Source of the DNA: Planctomycetaceae bacterium
GTDB lineage: Bacteria; Planctomycetota; Planctomycetia; Planctomycetales; Planctomycetaceae
DNA length: 64,000 bases
Assembly (NCBI GenBank): GCA_017795105.1
Contig: CP051247.1
Span: forward strand, 1,984,001-2,048,000
Reading direction: 5' to 3'
Below the pieces are notes generated by a model. It did not search any database and had not been told where the DNA came from. It saw nothing but the letters and a program-made list of their open reading frames with translations. Shown in pieces: positions 20,892-29,789 of the stretch (position 1 is its first letter; the number at the start of each line of letters is the position of its first letter). The translations under genes and the position numbers were made by a program.

Positions 20892-23015
20892 ATGATTGCG
20901 TCTATATCTTCCTGCCCGAAATGCAACTCGTTGATACTTGATGACACCGAAGTGTGTCCTCACTGCAATCATGTGTTGAAGGACGGCGCTGAGCATCTGG
21001 TCGACGTCTATTCCGCGACCAAAGATCGTTACGATGGCTCGGAAGAAATTTCCTGCCGGGAATGCGGGGCGAACAACCGCCAGGGGCTTGTCCGCTGCTG
21101 GCAATGCGGCGCTTTCCTCAAGGAAGAGATGGAGAAGCTGTATCAGGAGATGCAGCTCCGGCCGGCGGCGATTATCACCAGCGAGGAAGTCGACGACGAT
21201 CCCAACCTGGTTCACGACATCGAGACGTTCGAAGATCACAGTCCGCCCGACAGTGGAGACGATTTCGAACTCGACGACGACTTCCAGATGATGGAAGGCA
21301 CGTGGGAGCCGGAAGGTGGCGAGATTTCTTCATTCGACGACGACGATGACGCCGAAGCTCCGGCGACAGCCACGGTCGATCAATCCGAAGACGTCGCGGA
21401 AGAAGAACCCGAAGCCGACGAAGATGAAGAACTGCTGAAACTCGCCGAAACCGAAGAGCGGGAACAGACGCGTCAGCACGGCCGCCGCAAGAAGAAGGCG
21501 AACGTCAAGAACACGTTCATGATCCTGGCTCCCTGCGGCTGTAAGATTCGCGTTCAGAAATACCACCAGGGCCAAATGGGGCTTTGCCCGAAATGCAAAG
21601 TGCCCTTCGTCGTTCCCGTGCTCAAGCAGCCGGAGAAGAAGACCGCTGCGAAAGAAGAAGCGAAGCCCGAACCGCTGGCCGACGAGCTGACGGTTCTGGA
21701 TGCTCAATGGCACGAGATCGCCCTCAAGAAGTTCAAACCAAAAGCCAATGCCCTGAAGGGCAAAGGCGAGAAGGTCGATCTGATTCGCTGGAACGATCAG
21801 ATTCTGGTTGTCTGGCCGAAGCAGAAAGGCGTGAAAGGTAACGCCGCGAAGCAGGCCGAAACCGTTCGTCTGAATGTCGCCAGCCACCTCAAGGGGGGAC
21901 GTCCCCTGATGGCGCTGCCTACGGATCGCCACGAAGCGTTTTCCGCCGAGCAGCTCGTCAGCCTGGAAATCGTCCAGCCCGGCGGGCAGGCCCACTTCAC
22001 TACTGGAGTTGAGGTTTTCGGTCCCGGTACGATCACGATTCAATTCCCGGCTGCCCCGCCGCAGCCCATGGGAGCCGCCCATCCAGCGGCCAAGGCGAAG
22101 AAAAAGCCCAAGAAACCCAAGAAGCCGACGCCGCCACCGGAACCGCCGACGCGATGCGTCACGCTGACCTTGTCTCAGTACCGCAAGTTCCGCACATGGA
22201 TTGCCGAACTGCTCAACAATCCGGAAGCACTGACAGTCGAGAACGTGCCGCTCGAGAATAAGACGCTCTACTACGATTGCGTCCTGAGCGAGAAGACCTT
22301 CGAAGCACTCGAGTCGCCTGAATGGTATCAGGCCGACGATGCTCTTCCGGTTGTGGAGGTCGGCTGGACCTGCCAGGCCTGCGAAGCCGCCGTCAGCGAA
22401 GAACAGCGCGTCGAGCAAAAGTTCGGCGGCAAGAAACCTGCGGGACTCGCCAAGGCGAAGTGTCCGAAATGCGAAGAGAACTTCGGTACCAACCCGCTCT
22501 TCCATCTGAAATCGGTTGTTGCTCCGGAGCCGGAGAAGCCCCCCGAAGACGAAGCGAAGGCTGACAAAGACGCCGGGAAGAAATCGAAGGGCGGACTGCT
22601 CGGAGGGCTGCTGAAGAAAAAAGCCCCGGACGACTCGTCGACGGAAGACGATAAGGCTTCTTCGGACGATCCCAAAACGGAATCTGCCACGGCGGAGACC
22701 GGCACAGCGGAAGCTCCTGCTGAAGAGAAGCCGGCCGAGGACGAGGCCAAGCCGAAGAAGCGTGGACTGTTCTCCCGAAAGCCGAAAGAAGAGCAACCGG
22801 CTGAAGCCGAGACGGCCGCCGCGGAACCGGCCGATTCGAAAGCGGCTAAGAAGGCTGCGAAGGAAGAGGCCAAAGCCGCCGCCAAGGCTGCCAAAGAGGA
22901 AGCAAAGGCCGCGAAAGCAGCCGAAAAAGCCGCTGCCAAAGAGGCCAAGTCTCAGGCGACAGGCGAGAAAAAAGGTCTGTTCGGCCGGAAAGCCAAGGCC
23001 GACAGCAGCAAATAG
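20892..23015 (+). CDS. Large multi-zinc-ribbon protein with Lys/Ala-rich tail
   Basis: A 707-residue protein with no recognised family. It contains four CxxC pairs typical of zinc ribbons: CPKC/CPHC (residues 8-25), CREC/CWQC (about 56-75), CGCK/CPKC (about 216-235) and CQAC/CPKC (about 494-527). An acidic stretch lies near 80-190. A Lys/Ala/Glu-rich tail from about 540 carries three similar basic motifs (GGLLGGLLKKK, KKRGLFSRK, KKGLFGRK). There is no signal peptide or membrane helix, so it should be cytoplasmic. The tail resembles nucleic-acid-binding or low-complexity scaffolding regions. It follows the tad genes on the same strand after 217 bp; whether it serves them is unknown. Confidence 0.8.
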   Translation: MIASISSCPKCNSLILDDTEVCPHCNHVLKDGAEHLVDVYSATKDRYDGSEEISCRECGANNRQGLVRCWQCGAFLKEEMEKLYQEMQLRPAAIITSEEVDDDPNLVHDIETFEDHSPPDSGDDFELDDDFQMMEGTWEPEGGEISSFDDDDDAEAPATATVDQSEDVAEEEPEADEDEELLKLAETEEREQTRQHGRRKKKANVKNTFMILAPCGCKIRVQKYHQGQMGLCPKCKVPFVVPVLKQPEKKTAAKEEAKPEPLADELTVLDAQWHEIALKKFKPKANALKGKGEKVDLIRWNDQILVVWPKQKGVKGNAAKQAETVRLNVASHLKGGRPLMALPTDRHEAFSAEQLVSLEIVQPGGQAHFTTGVEVFGPGTITIQFPAAPPQPMGAAHPAAKAKKKPKKPKKPTPPPEPPTRCVTLTLSQYRKFRTWIAELLNNPEALTVENVPLENKTLYYDCVLSEKTFEALESPEWYQADDALPVVEVGWTCQACEAAVSEEQRVEQKFGGKKPAGLAKAKCPKCEENFGTNPLFHLKSVVAPEPEKPPEDEAKADKDAGKKSKGGLLGGLLKKKAPDDSSTEDDKASSDDPKTESATAETGTAEAPAEEKPAEDEAKPKKRGLFSRKPKEEQPAEAETAAAEPADSKAAKKAAKEEAKAAAKAAKEEAKAAKAAEKAAAKEAKSQATGEKKGLFGRKAKADSSK

Positions 23016-23205
23016 TCGGAGGTGTTCAAGGACACCCCTGCTCCTCTCCGCCAGCTTCAAAAACGGTCCCGAAAGCGATATTGACGGAACGCATATTCGC
23101 GGATAGGGTAAGTTTTGCGGCTGTTTTTCTGCGGCCGTCCACGAGATTACCCCCATTGAGCTGATCTGTCCGTGAGCCGGCAGCCGCCGGAAGGCAGATC
23201 ACAGG

Positions 23206-24120
23206 ATGTCTGCTCGTATGAATGCAGAGCTGACTTCCCCGGTCATCGGCCAGGCGCCGGCGAAGTTGAATCTCTTCCTCAAAATCCTGGCCAAAAGAGA
23301 CGACGGGTACCACGAAATTGAAACGGTCATGCAGCGACTTGCGTTGCACGATACGCTTCGTTTTTACCCGGCGACGGGAGACCGTGTCTCCCTTCGCGTC
23401 GAGCATGTCGCTCCGCATCGCCTCAATCCGCTTCCTGTCGACCCCATTCCGACTGATGAGCGGAATCTGATCGTCAAGGCCGCTCGCCTGCTGCAGTCTC
23501 ACACCGGCTGCCACAAAGGAGCCGAGATTCTGTTGCGAAAACGGATCCCCTCCCAGGCCGGTCTCGGAGGCGGGTCCTCCGATGCCGCGACAACACTGAT
23601 CGTCCTGAACCGATTGTGGGACCTCGGGCTTGGTCAACAAGAGTTGATGGACCTCGCCAGCCGCATCGGCAGCGATATTCCGTTCTTCATCGCCGAACAG
23701 GGTCTGGCCGTCGGAACCGGCCGGGGAGAAGACCTGCAGGCCTCTCGCGGTCCCCTGCTGCATTTTGTCATCGTCAAGCCGTTCAGCGGCCTGTCGACGG
23801 CGGAAGTTTACGCCAACTGCAGAGTCTCTCCATTCCAACATTCTGCAAAAGATGTGTTAAATGCTCTGCACGGACCAAATCTTGCTGGTGTAAAATTAGG
23901 GATCAGAAACGCACTGCAGGAGCCTGCGGAAATGCTCAATCCCGACGTGCGGCATGCCCTGGGGGTGATGCGACGACAGGATTTTCTGATGTCGATGATG
24001 AGTGGGAGCGGGACCGCGTGCTTCGGCGTCTGTCGAACGCGCAGTGCGGCGAACACAATCGCAGGTCGCCTGTCGGCTCTGCGACTGGGCAGTGTTTTCG
24101 TCACTCACAGCCGTGTGTAA
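23206..24120 (+). CDS. ispE: 4-diphosphocytidyl-2-C-methyl-D-erythritol kinase
   Basis: A GHMP kinase that phosphorylates CDP-methylerythritol in the non-mevalonate (MEP) pathway to isoprenoid precursors, which feed squalene and hopanoids. It shows the family start QAPAKLNLFLKILAKRDDGYHE, the glycine-rich ATP loop SQAGLGGGSSDAATTL, SRIGSDIPFFI and the C-terminal MSMMSGSGTACFG. At 304 residues the length is normal. An alternative ATG at 23218 removes four residues. It is followed after 24 bp by the spoVG-like gene, an order also known from Firmicutes (ispE region next to spoVG). Confidence 0.96.
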   Translation: MSARMNAELTSPVIGQAPAKLNLFLKILAKRDDGYHEIETVMQRLALHDTLRFYPATGDRVSLRVEHVAPHRLNPLPVDPIPTDERNLIVKAARLLQSHTGCHKGAEILLRKRIPSQAGLGGGSSDAATTLIVLNRLWDLGLGQQELMDLASRIGSDIPFFIAEQGLAVGTGRGEDLQASRGPLLHFVIVKPFSGLSTAEVYANCRVSPFQHSAKDVLNALHGPNLAGVKLGIRNALQEPAEMLNPDVRHALGVMRRQDFLMSMMSGSGTACFGVCRTRSAANTIAGRLSALRLGSVFVTHSRV

Positions 24121-24144
24121 GCAACTTTGAGGAGTAGACTGGCT

Positions 24145-24786
24145 ATGGAGATAACGGAAGTTCGCATTAAGCTCATGGAGGACTCTGGCGAACGTCTGTG
24201 TGCGTTCTGCTCGATCACCCTGGACAGCTGCTTTGTCATCCGCGATCTGAAAATCATCCAGGGCTCCAAAGGCGCCTTCGTGGCGATGCCCAGTCGGAAG
24301 CTGACCGATCGTTGCCCAAAGTGTCACTTCAAAAACCACCTCCGCGCGACATTCTGCAACCAGTGTGGAGTTCGTCTGCGTTCCGAACGCGCTCCGAAAG
24401 ACGATGACGGCCGCGCCAAACTCTACGCCGACATCGCGCATCCGATTAACTCGGAATGTCGAGACATGATCCAGCAGTCGGTGATCGCCGCCTACGAAGA
24501 AGAGCTGGTCCGCGCTCAACAGGAAGGCTACATCTGCACCTACGACGACTTCGAGGAAGATCGTTACGCCGTGCTTGATGGCAACGAAGACACGCCGCAA
24601 CGGAGCAATGACACTCACGGCAATCGGTCCACCATGCAGATGGAAACCGAAGACGGCAAAATCCATCGCGTCGATTCGCAATCGAAACACGAATCAAACG
24701 CCAGCTCCTCTCGGGAACGTGCCCCCTCCGACGCCATGTCGCCACAGCCGCCCCGCCGCGATGCCTTCGGGGATGGGATTATCTGA
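24145..24786 (+). CDS. spoVG: SpoVG-family RNA/DNA-binding protein with an inserted zinc ribbon
   Basis: A 213-residue protein. Residues 1-54 match the first half of SpoVG (MEITEVRIKL, ITLDSCFVIRDLKII, FVAMPSRK). Residues about 96-125 match the second half (DIAHPINSECRDMIQQSVIAAYEEE). Between them is a 40-residue insertion with a zinc ribbon, CPKC (57-60) and CNQC (71-74), where ordinary SpoVG has only a short linker. A hydrophilic Asp/Ser-rich tail follows. SpoVG proteins bind nucleic acid and regulate gene expression; in Bacillus spoVG also affects septation. ATG 24145 is the family start, with GAGGAG upstream; the frame's TTG at 24127 is unlikely. It is probably co-transcribed with ispE. 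The insertion position is seen directly; its function is inferred. Confidence 0.9.
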   Translation: MEITEVRIKLMEDSGERLCAFCSITLDSCFVIRDLKIIQGSKGAFVAMPSRKLTDRCPKCHFKNHLRATFCNQCGVRLRSERAPKDDDGRAKLYADIAHPINSECRDMIQQSVIAAYEEELVRAQQEGYICTYDDFEEDRYAVLDGNEDTPQRSNDTHGNRSTMQMETEDGKIHRVDSQSKHESNASSSRERAPSDAMSPQPPRRDAFGDGII

Positions 24787-24892
24787 GCTGTCGCAAGCAT
24801 AACGGGTCCACAGACACGAATCGGTAGACGCCAGTTTCAGGAAGTCTCTGCAGATGAAGACCTGACGGGTGACCCTGATAGCTGTGCTGTCA

Positions 24893-25040
24893 GGGCGGCG
24901 AAGCCGTCGGAGAGTGCAGCTGCCGCGAGCCTCAACTTGGGGCCTGACAGTGTTTCTCGGGTAACCTCTCCGTCTCTTATATGAGACGGCAAATCCCACT
25001 TCGCCCACGGCTGCGCCGCTCCGAAAGAATCTTTCGGGGC
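24893..25040. repeat. 150-bp dispersed element, copy 1
   Basis: This stretch matches the reverse complement of 29909-30056. Shared blocks are GGGCGGCGAAGCCGTCGGAG, TGCAGCTGCCGCGAGCCT, TCTCGGG, AAATCCCACTTCGCC and the palindrome CCGAAAGAATCTTTCGGGGC. The centre has an inverted pair GTCTC...GAGAC in both copies. It fills most of the gap between spoVG and rlmN; no gene is supported there. Confidence 0.85.
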
Positions 25041-25090
25041 CTCCCGTTCGGAGGAGACCTCGGTTCGGACAGGCTTACAGCTCCGGTAAC

Positions 25091-26176
25091 TTACGACTTC
25101 TGCGTCTGCAGTTCGTGTAGAGCGCGGTCGCGGACCTTGGGCAACCGGAGTTGACCGCAGGCGGCGTCGATGTCGGCTCCTTTCCGCTTGCGAACCGTAG
25201 CCGTGAGTCCTGCTCGCTGCAGGATGTCGACAAATTCGCGGGCGGCCTGCTGGGTCGAGCCTTTCAGCGACAGCAGGCTGACATCGTTCATCGGGATCAG
25301 ATTCACCAGCGTCGAACGGCCACGCAACAGATCGGCCAGTTCCTGGGCATGTTCGCGGGAATCGTTTACGCCCTTAAGCAGAATGTACTCAAAGGTCACG
25401 CGGCGTCCCGTCGTCTCCAGGAAGTAATCCGCCGCATCCAGAATTGCCTTGATGCCGATCTTCTGGTTCGTGGGAACAATCTGGTTTCGCAGTTCATCGT
25501 TGGGAGCGTGCAGCGAAATCGCGAGGGTGTAGCGTTTGCCCAAATCAGCCAGCTGGCGGATCTTTTCAGGCAATCCGACGGTCGAGATCGTCACGCGACG
25601 AGTGCCAAAGTTCCAGCCGATCGATTCCTGCATCCGATCCAGAGCCGGCAGCAGATTCTGCAGATTGGCGAGCGGCTCCCCGATGCCCATCACGACGACG
25701 TTCGTCAGCTGCTCTTCGTCATCAAGCAGCTGCACCAGCCGGGCGATCTGCTCGACAATCTCGGCCGTGGTCAGGTTTCGCGTCAGTCCGGCCAGTCCGC
25801 TGGCGCAGAAGACACAGCCCATGGCACAGCCGACCTGCGTACTGATGCAAATTGTATTTCGGCTCGGCTCCCGCATCAGGACACATTCGACAAACTCGTT
25901 GTCCCGCAGTTTGAGCAGCAGTTTCTCAGTCCGGTCCGACGCAATCTGATGCGATTCGACTTCGCTCTGATTGAAAACGAGCTCTTGCGCAAGCTGTTCG
26001 CGGAGGGCGACCGGCAAATCGGTCATCGCGTCCCAAGAACTGGCCCGCCGCTGATAAATCCAGCGGAAGATCTGTTCTGCACGGAACTTACGAATTTCCC
26101 GATCGAGGCACCATTGCTGGAGATCCGCGAAGGAGAGTGAGTAGATCGAGGGTGTTTCAGCGGTCATAGCAGTCAT
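25091..26176 (-). CDS. rlmN: Dual-specificity 23S rRNA A2503 / tRNA A37 C2-methyltransferase
   Basis: A radical-SAM enzyme that methylates C2 of adenosine 2503 in 23S rRNA (and A37 of some tRNAs). The cluster motif C-x3-C-x2-C appears as CAMGCVFCASG. Other family blocks are FRAEQIFRWIYQRR, SRNTICISTQVG, VVMGIGEPLANLQN, ISLHAPNDELR and FEYILLKGVND, and the mechanistic Cys lies near the end (AACGQLR). At 361 residues it has normal length. It has no close same-strand neighbours and appears monocistronic. Confidence 0.96.
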   Translation of the reverse strand: MTAMTAETPSIYSLSFADLQQWCLDREIRKFRAEQIFRWIYQRRASSWDAMTDLPVALREQLAQELVFNQSEVESHQIASDRTEKLLLKLRDNEFVECVLMREPSRNTICISTQVGCAMGCVFCASGLAGLTRNLTTAEIVEQIARLVQLLDDEEQLTNVVVMGIGEPLANLQNLLPALDRMQESIGWNFGTRRVTISTVGLPEKIRQLADLGKRYTLAISLHAPNDELRNQIVPTNQKIGIKAILDAADYFLETTGRRVTFEYILLKGVNDSREHAQELADLLRGRSTLVNLIPMNDVSLLSLKGSTQQAAREFVDILQRAGLTATVRKRKGADIDAACGQLRLPKVRDRALHELQTQKS

Positions 26177-26343
26177 GGGGAGTCCCTTTCGGGCAGTGTA
26201 TCTCCCCGGCGTTGGAAGCAGTTGGCATGCCCTTACAGCTGGAATTGTGCCGACACCGAGTCACAACTTCAAGACCCTGTCTCGGGAAAAGGCCGCCCGA
26301 GCTGCATTCCCGTCCTGAACTCGCGTTCCGGTCCCCGTCCCGG

Positions 26344-27900
26344 CTACTCGCCGCTCAATGTCTGGCCGCGGAGTTCGTCGCCGTCGTCCACCGTTCCTGG
26401 GGCGGTCAGGGCTCCGGTCAGCAGGAGGCCATCGAGTTGAGCCTGAGCCTGGGCAAGCTCCTTGCGGGCGGCGATCGCCTGCAGTTTGGCTTCGAAATAG
26501 GTCCGACGAATCACCAGCAGCTGCAGGAAATCGGTCTCACCGAGTTCGTAGGCGGAATTTGCCAGCTCGAGCGCTTCCGCGGCCTGCGGGAGAATCTCGC
26601 CCTCGTACTTGGAAACGGTGACGCGAGCCGAGTCGTATTTCTGCGCCACCCGAGCGAGTCGGGCCCGAATATCAGACCGAATCCGGGCGACTTCGTGCGT
26701 CGCGCGGCAGAACTCGGCGTAAGCGGCCGTCACGTTCCCCTGGTTGCGGTTATAGATCGGCAGTGCCCCGCCGACCTGCAAGTTGATCAGCCCCGAATCG
26801 GTCGAGTTGTCGTACCCTGCTCCCATATTCAGCGTGAGGTTGGGAATCGCCTGAACTTCCTGACGACTGAGCAAAGCTCGAGCGCGAGAAACTTTCTGCA
26901 GCCCGGCTGCCAGCTCCGGACTGTTGGCCTGAATCGACTCGTAGAGATGACACCAGTCGATCCCTACGGCGTCGGCGGTCTCCACCGGCGCGAGCGGTCC
27001 CGGTTCCAGACATTGCAGACCGACCAGGGCGACCAATTCTTCCCAAGCTGCGACAAACGCGATCCCGGCCTGCTGCTGCAAGAGTCCCACTTCGTTGAGC
27101 TGAATTCGCGTCTGCAGCAGATCGATCCGCGAATCTTCCAGCGCTTCGACCCGCTGCCGGGAAATGTCGGCCGCCTGTCTCATCACGGCTACAAACTCGT
27201 CGGTCGCTTCCTGCCGCTGCTGAGCGGCCACGGCTTCGAAATACAGCACACGAACGTCGGTCAGGACTCGCAGTCGCTGGGCTTCGAGTTCCCAGATCTG
27301 ATAGTCGGTCGTCTGACTGAGAACGCGATCGTTGAGCGCCAGTTTGTTCCCGCGCACGATCTGCTGCTCGAAGAAGACGCCGTGCTGATCGGTTCCTTCA
27401 TCGGCAAGCTGGTTGGCAAAATAGCCGACGGTCGGGTTGGCGGGACGCCGGACCTGGGTGCGAATTCCGCGAGCCCGCACGATCGACGCCTCTGCCTGTT
27501 TCAGCGTCGGGTTGTTCCCCAGCGCAATTGCTTCGAGCTCCGTCAGCGAGATCAGGCCGCCAGAGGGACGACAATAAAGCAGATCGGCTTCGTCAGCTTG
27601 GGCCGTGAGTTCGTTGTCGAGTTCGAGCGGAACGTCGAGCTTGAGGCGGTCGTCTTCCCGAGCCGGGACCTCCGCTGCGGTGAGCGTAATCGGTTCGTTC
27701 ACATTTAGATCGGAGATGGATGGATGCGTTTCGGCCGCGGTCTTCTTCACCACAACGGCCGAAGGCTGATCGACCGGGAGCGCGGAACGCTTCTGCGCTA
27801 TCGGTTCGATCTCAATCGCTTTCGGGCCTGACGACAGGCACCCTGGTAGTGTCACCAGAGCTCCAGCCAGAATCATCCCGCTGGCGATTTGTTTACGCAT
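26344..27900 (-). CDS. TolC-like outer-membrane efflux lipoprotein
   Basis: A 518-residue protein of the outer membrane efflux (OEP/TolC) family. The N-terminus has a lipoprotein signal with lipobox LPGC (residue 21). Two long helical repeats are visible: LGNNPTLKQAEASIVRARGIR...QIWELEAQRLRVLTDVRVLYFEAVAAQQR and QANSPELAAGLQKVSRARALL...ARLARVAQKYDSARVTV. Such proteins form trimeric channel-tunnels for RND or ABC pumps or metal efflux (CusC/CzcC-like). No adaptor or pump gene is adjacent; the RND pump at 48992 is 21 kb away. A good ribosome binding site (AAGGGG) precedes the ATG. Confidence 0.9.
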   Translation of the reverse strand: MRKQIASGMILAGALVTLPGCLSSGPKAIEIEPIAQKRSALPVDQPSAVVVKKTAAETHPSISDLNVNEPITLTAAEVPAREDDRLKLDVPLELDNELTAQADEADLLYCRPSGGLISLTELEAIALGNNPTLKQAEASIVRARGIRTQVRRPANPTVGYFANQLADEGTDQHGVFFEQQIVRGNKLALNDRVLSQTTDYQIWELEAQRLRVLTDVRVLYFEAVAAQQRQEATDEFVAVMRQAADISRQRVEALEDSRIDLLQTRIQLNEVGLLQQQAGIAFVAAWEELVALVGLQCLEPGPLAPVETADAVGIDWCHLYESIQANSPELAAGLQKVSRARALLSRQEVQAIPNLTLNMGAGYDNSTDSGLINLQVGGALPIYNRNQGNVTAAYAEFCRATHEVARIRSDIRARLARVAQKYDSARVTVSKYEGEILPQAAEALELANSAYELGETDFLQLLVIRRTYFEAKLQAIAARKELAQAQAQLDGLLLTGALTAPGTVDDGDELRGQTLSGE

Positions 27901-28200
27901 CCCTGCCCCTTCTTTACAGTCTCCTCGGCTTGAATTCCGTGTCGTGCCGCGAAAACCGTCCTTTCAGTGCGAACGCTTCCTGATCTCTTCTTCGGTCATA
28001 TTCGGCATCCCGGACAAGATCGGAAGAGCACCTGCAACCGGATTCTCTGGTTCCACCGGGCTGAACTGGAGCGACCCGCAGGGTCGTCAAAGTTTTCCAG
28101 CCTCAGCTTCTGAAACGAGTGGGATGCGAACAGAACTCGATTGGTTTAAGATGCGGATTGATCCCTGATTTCTTTCACTTTTCAGCCTGCACAAGAAGCC
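27901..28200. other. Intergenic region between tolC-like gene and purH
   Basis: A 300-bp gap between divergent genes. It must hold both promoters. A small hairpin GCGACCCGCAGGGTCG is near 28071. I see no gene and none of the dispersed repeats of the window. Confidence 0.5.
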
Positions 28201-29775
28201 ATGAGCAACACAGAGTCCCCCAAACGCGTGCTTGTCAGCGTCAGCGACAAGACTGATCTGGTCCCGTTCGTTCAGGAACTTGCCCAACTCGGGTATGAGA
28301 TTGTTTCCACCGGCGGGACTCGCAAGCACCTGCAGGACGCCGGGCTGAAGGTGATCGACATCTCCGAATACACCGAGTTCCCGGAGATCATGGACGGTCG
28401 CGTGAAAACGCTGCATCCGCGTGTACATGGCGGACTGCTCGGGCGCCCCGATCTCGAGAGCGACGCGACCGCGATGTCCGCTCACGGAATCATTCCGTTC
28501 AAGCTGGTTGTCTGCAATCTGTATCCGTTTGAAGCGACGGTCGCCAAACAGGGTGCGACACTGGCCGATGCGATCGAGAACATCGACATCGGCGGCCCGA
28601 GCATGATTCGCTCGGCAGCCAAAAACCATAAATACCTGGGCGTCGTCACTTCGCCGGCTCAGTACTTCAAAGTGATCGAAGCGATCAAGAACGACTCGTT
28701 CAATGAGGAACACCGTCGCACGCTGGCGATGCAGGCCTTTGCCCGGACCGCTGCTTACGATTCGGCGATTGCCAACTACTTCGAATCTCTGCACGCCGAT
28801 GAAGCCGATTTCCCCGAGCGGCTCACGCTGTCGTTCCGTCGTCAGGAATCGCTGCGGTACGGCGAGAACCCGCATCAGCGGGCGGCTTTCTACGTGGAGC
28901 CAAACGCCGGTCCTTCGACCGTCGCCGCTGCCAAACAGCTCAACGGAAAAGAGCTCTCTTACAACAACCTGCTCGATCTCGACGCCGCATTCGGCCTGGT
29001 CACCGAGTTCCCGGGACCTGCGGTCTCGATCATCAAGCACAACAACCCGTGTGGATGTGCGACCAACAAGACGCTGAGCGATGCCTTCGCCAATGCTCAT
29101 GCAGGCGATCCAGTCTCGGCGTTCGGTTCGATTGTCGGTGTCAATCGCGTTGTCGATCTGGCGACGGCGGAGAAAATGGCGGAGCCGGGTCAGTTCATCG
29201 AGGCGATTATCGCCCCCGGGTATGACGACGATGCCTTCGAATTGCTGACGACGAAACCAAAGTGGAAGAAGAACGTGCGGCTGATGCGGTGCGAAGTTCC
29301 CGCTCCGGCAGAACGGTTGAGCCTCGACTATCGTCGCATTTCCGGCGGCCTGCTGGTTCAGGATCGCGACATGCTGGCCGATCCCGAAGACGAATGGAAC
29401 ATCGTCACCGATCGCGAGCCGACCGAACAGGAATGGGAAGACCTGAAGTTCGCCTGGAGCGTCTGCAAGCACGTGAAGTCGAACGCGATTGTTTTCGCCA
29501 AGGGGGGCATGGTGACGGGTGTCGGAGCCGGCCAGATGAGCCGCCTCGACTCGGCCGAAATCGCCGCCAAGAAATCGGGAGATCGCTGCAAAGGGGGCGT
29601 CGTCGCTTCCGATGCGTTCTTCCCCTTCAAAGACGGCATCGAACAGGCTGCTCAGGCCGGCATCATCGCCGCGATTCAACCGGGCGGATCCCGCAACGAT
29701 GAAGAAGTCATCGAAGCCGCCAACGCCGCTGGCATGACCATGGTCTTCACCGGCCGCCGCCACTTCCGCCATTGA
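28201..29775 (+). CDS. purH: Bifunctional AICAR formyltransferase / IMP cyclohydrolase
   Basis: This enzyme catalyses the last two steps of purine synthesis, AICAR to FAICAR to IMP. The N-terminal IMP cyclohydrolase domain (1-200) shows RVLVSVSDKTDLVPF, STGGTRKHLQDAG, EIMDGRVKTLHPRVHGGLL and IDIGGPSMIRSAAKN. The transformylase domain shows LRYGENPHQRAAFY, ELSYNNLLDLDAA and IKHNNPCGCA, with the terminal TMVFTGRRHFRH. At 524 residues the length is as expected. It stands alone, not in a purine operon. Confidence 0.97.
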   Translation: MSNTESPKRVLVSVSDKTDLVPFVQELAQLGYEIVSTGGTRKHLQDAGLKVIDISEYTEFPEIMDGRVKTLHPRVHGGLLGRPDLESDATAMSAHGIIPFKLVVCNLYPFEATVAKQGATLADAIENIDIGGPSMIRSAAKNHKYLGVVTSPAQYFKVIEAIKNDSFNEEHRRTLAMQAFARTAAYDSAIANYFESLHADEADFPERLTLSFRRQESLRYGENPHQRAAFYVEPNAGPSTVAAAKQLNGKELSYNNLLDLDAAFGLVTEFPGPAVSIIKHNNPCGCATNKTLSDAFANAHAGDPVSAFGSIVGVNRVVDLATAEKMAEPGQFIEAIIAPGYDDDAFELLTTKPKWKKNVRLMRCEVPAPAERLSLDYRRISGGLLVQDRDMLADPEDEWNIVTDREPTEQEWEDLKFAWSVCKHVKSNAIVFAKGGMVTGVGAGQMSRLDSAEIAAKKSGDRCKGGVVASDAFFPFKDGIEQAAQAGIIAAIQPGGSRNDEEVIEAANAAGMTMVFTGRRHFRH

Positions 29776-29789
29776 TACTGACTGAATGC

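Noticed and set aside
26212..27708. Long open frame (498 codons) on the plus strand opposite the TolC-like gene
   Set aside because: It is the antisense of a gene with clear lipobox and OEP repeats. High GC at third positions keeps antisense frames open; the translation has no family signal.
28087..29772. 561-codon minus-strand frame opposite purH
   Set aside because: purH is unmistakable on the other strand, and this frame mirrors its codon positions.
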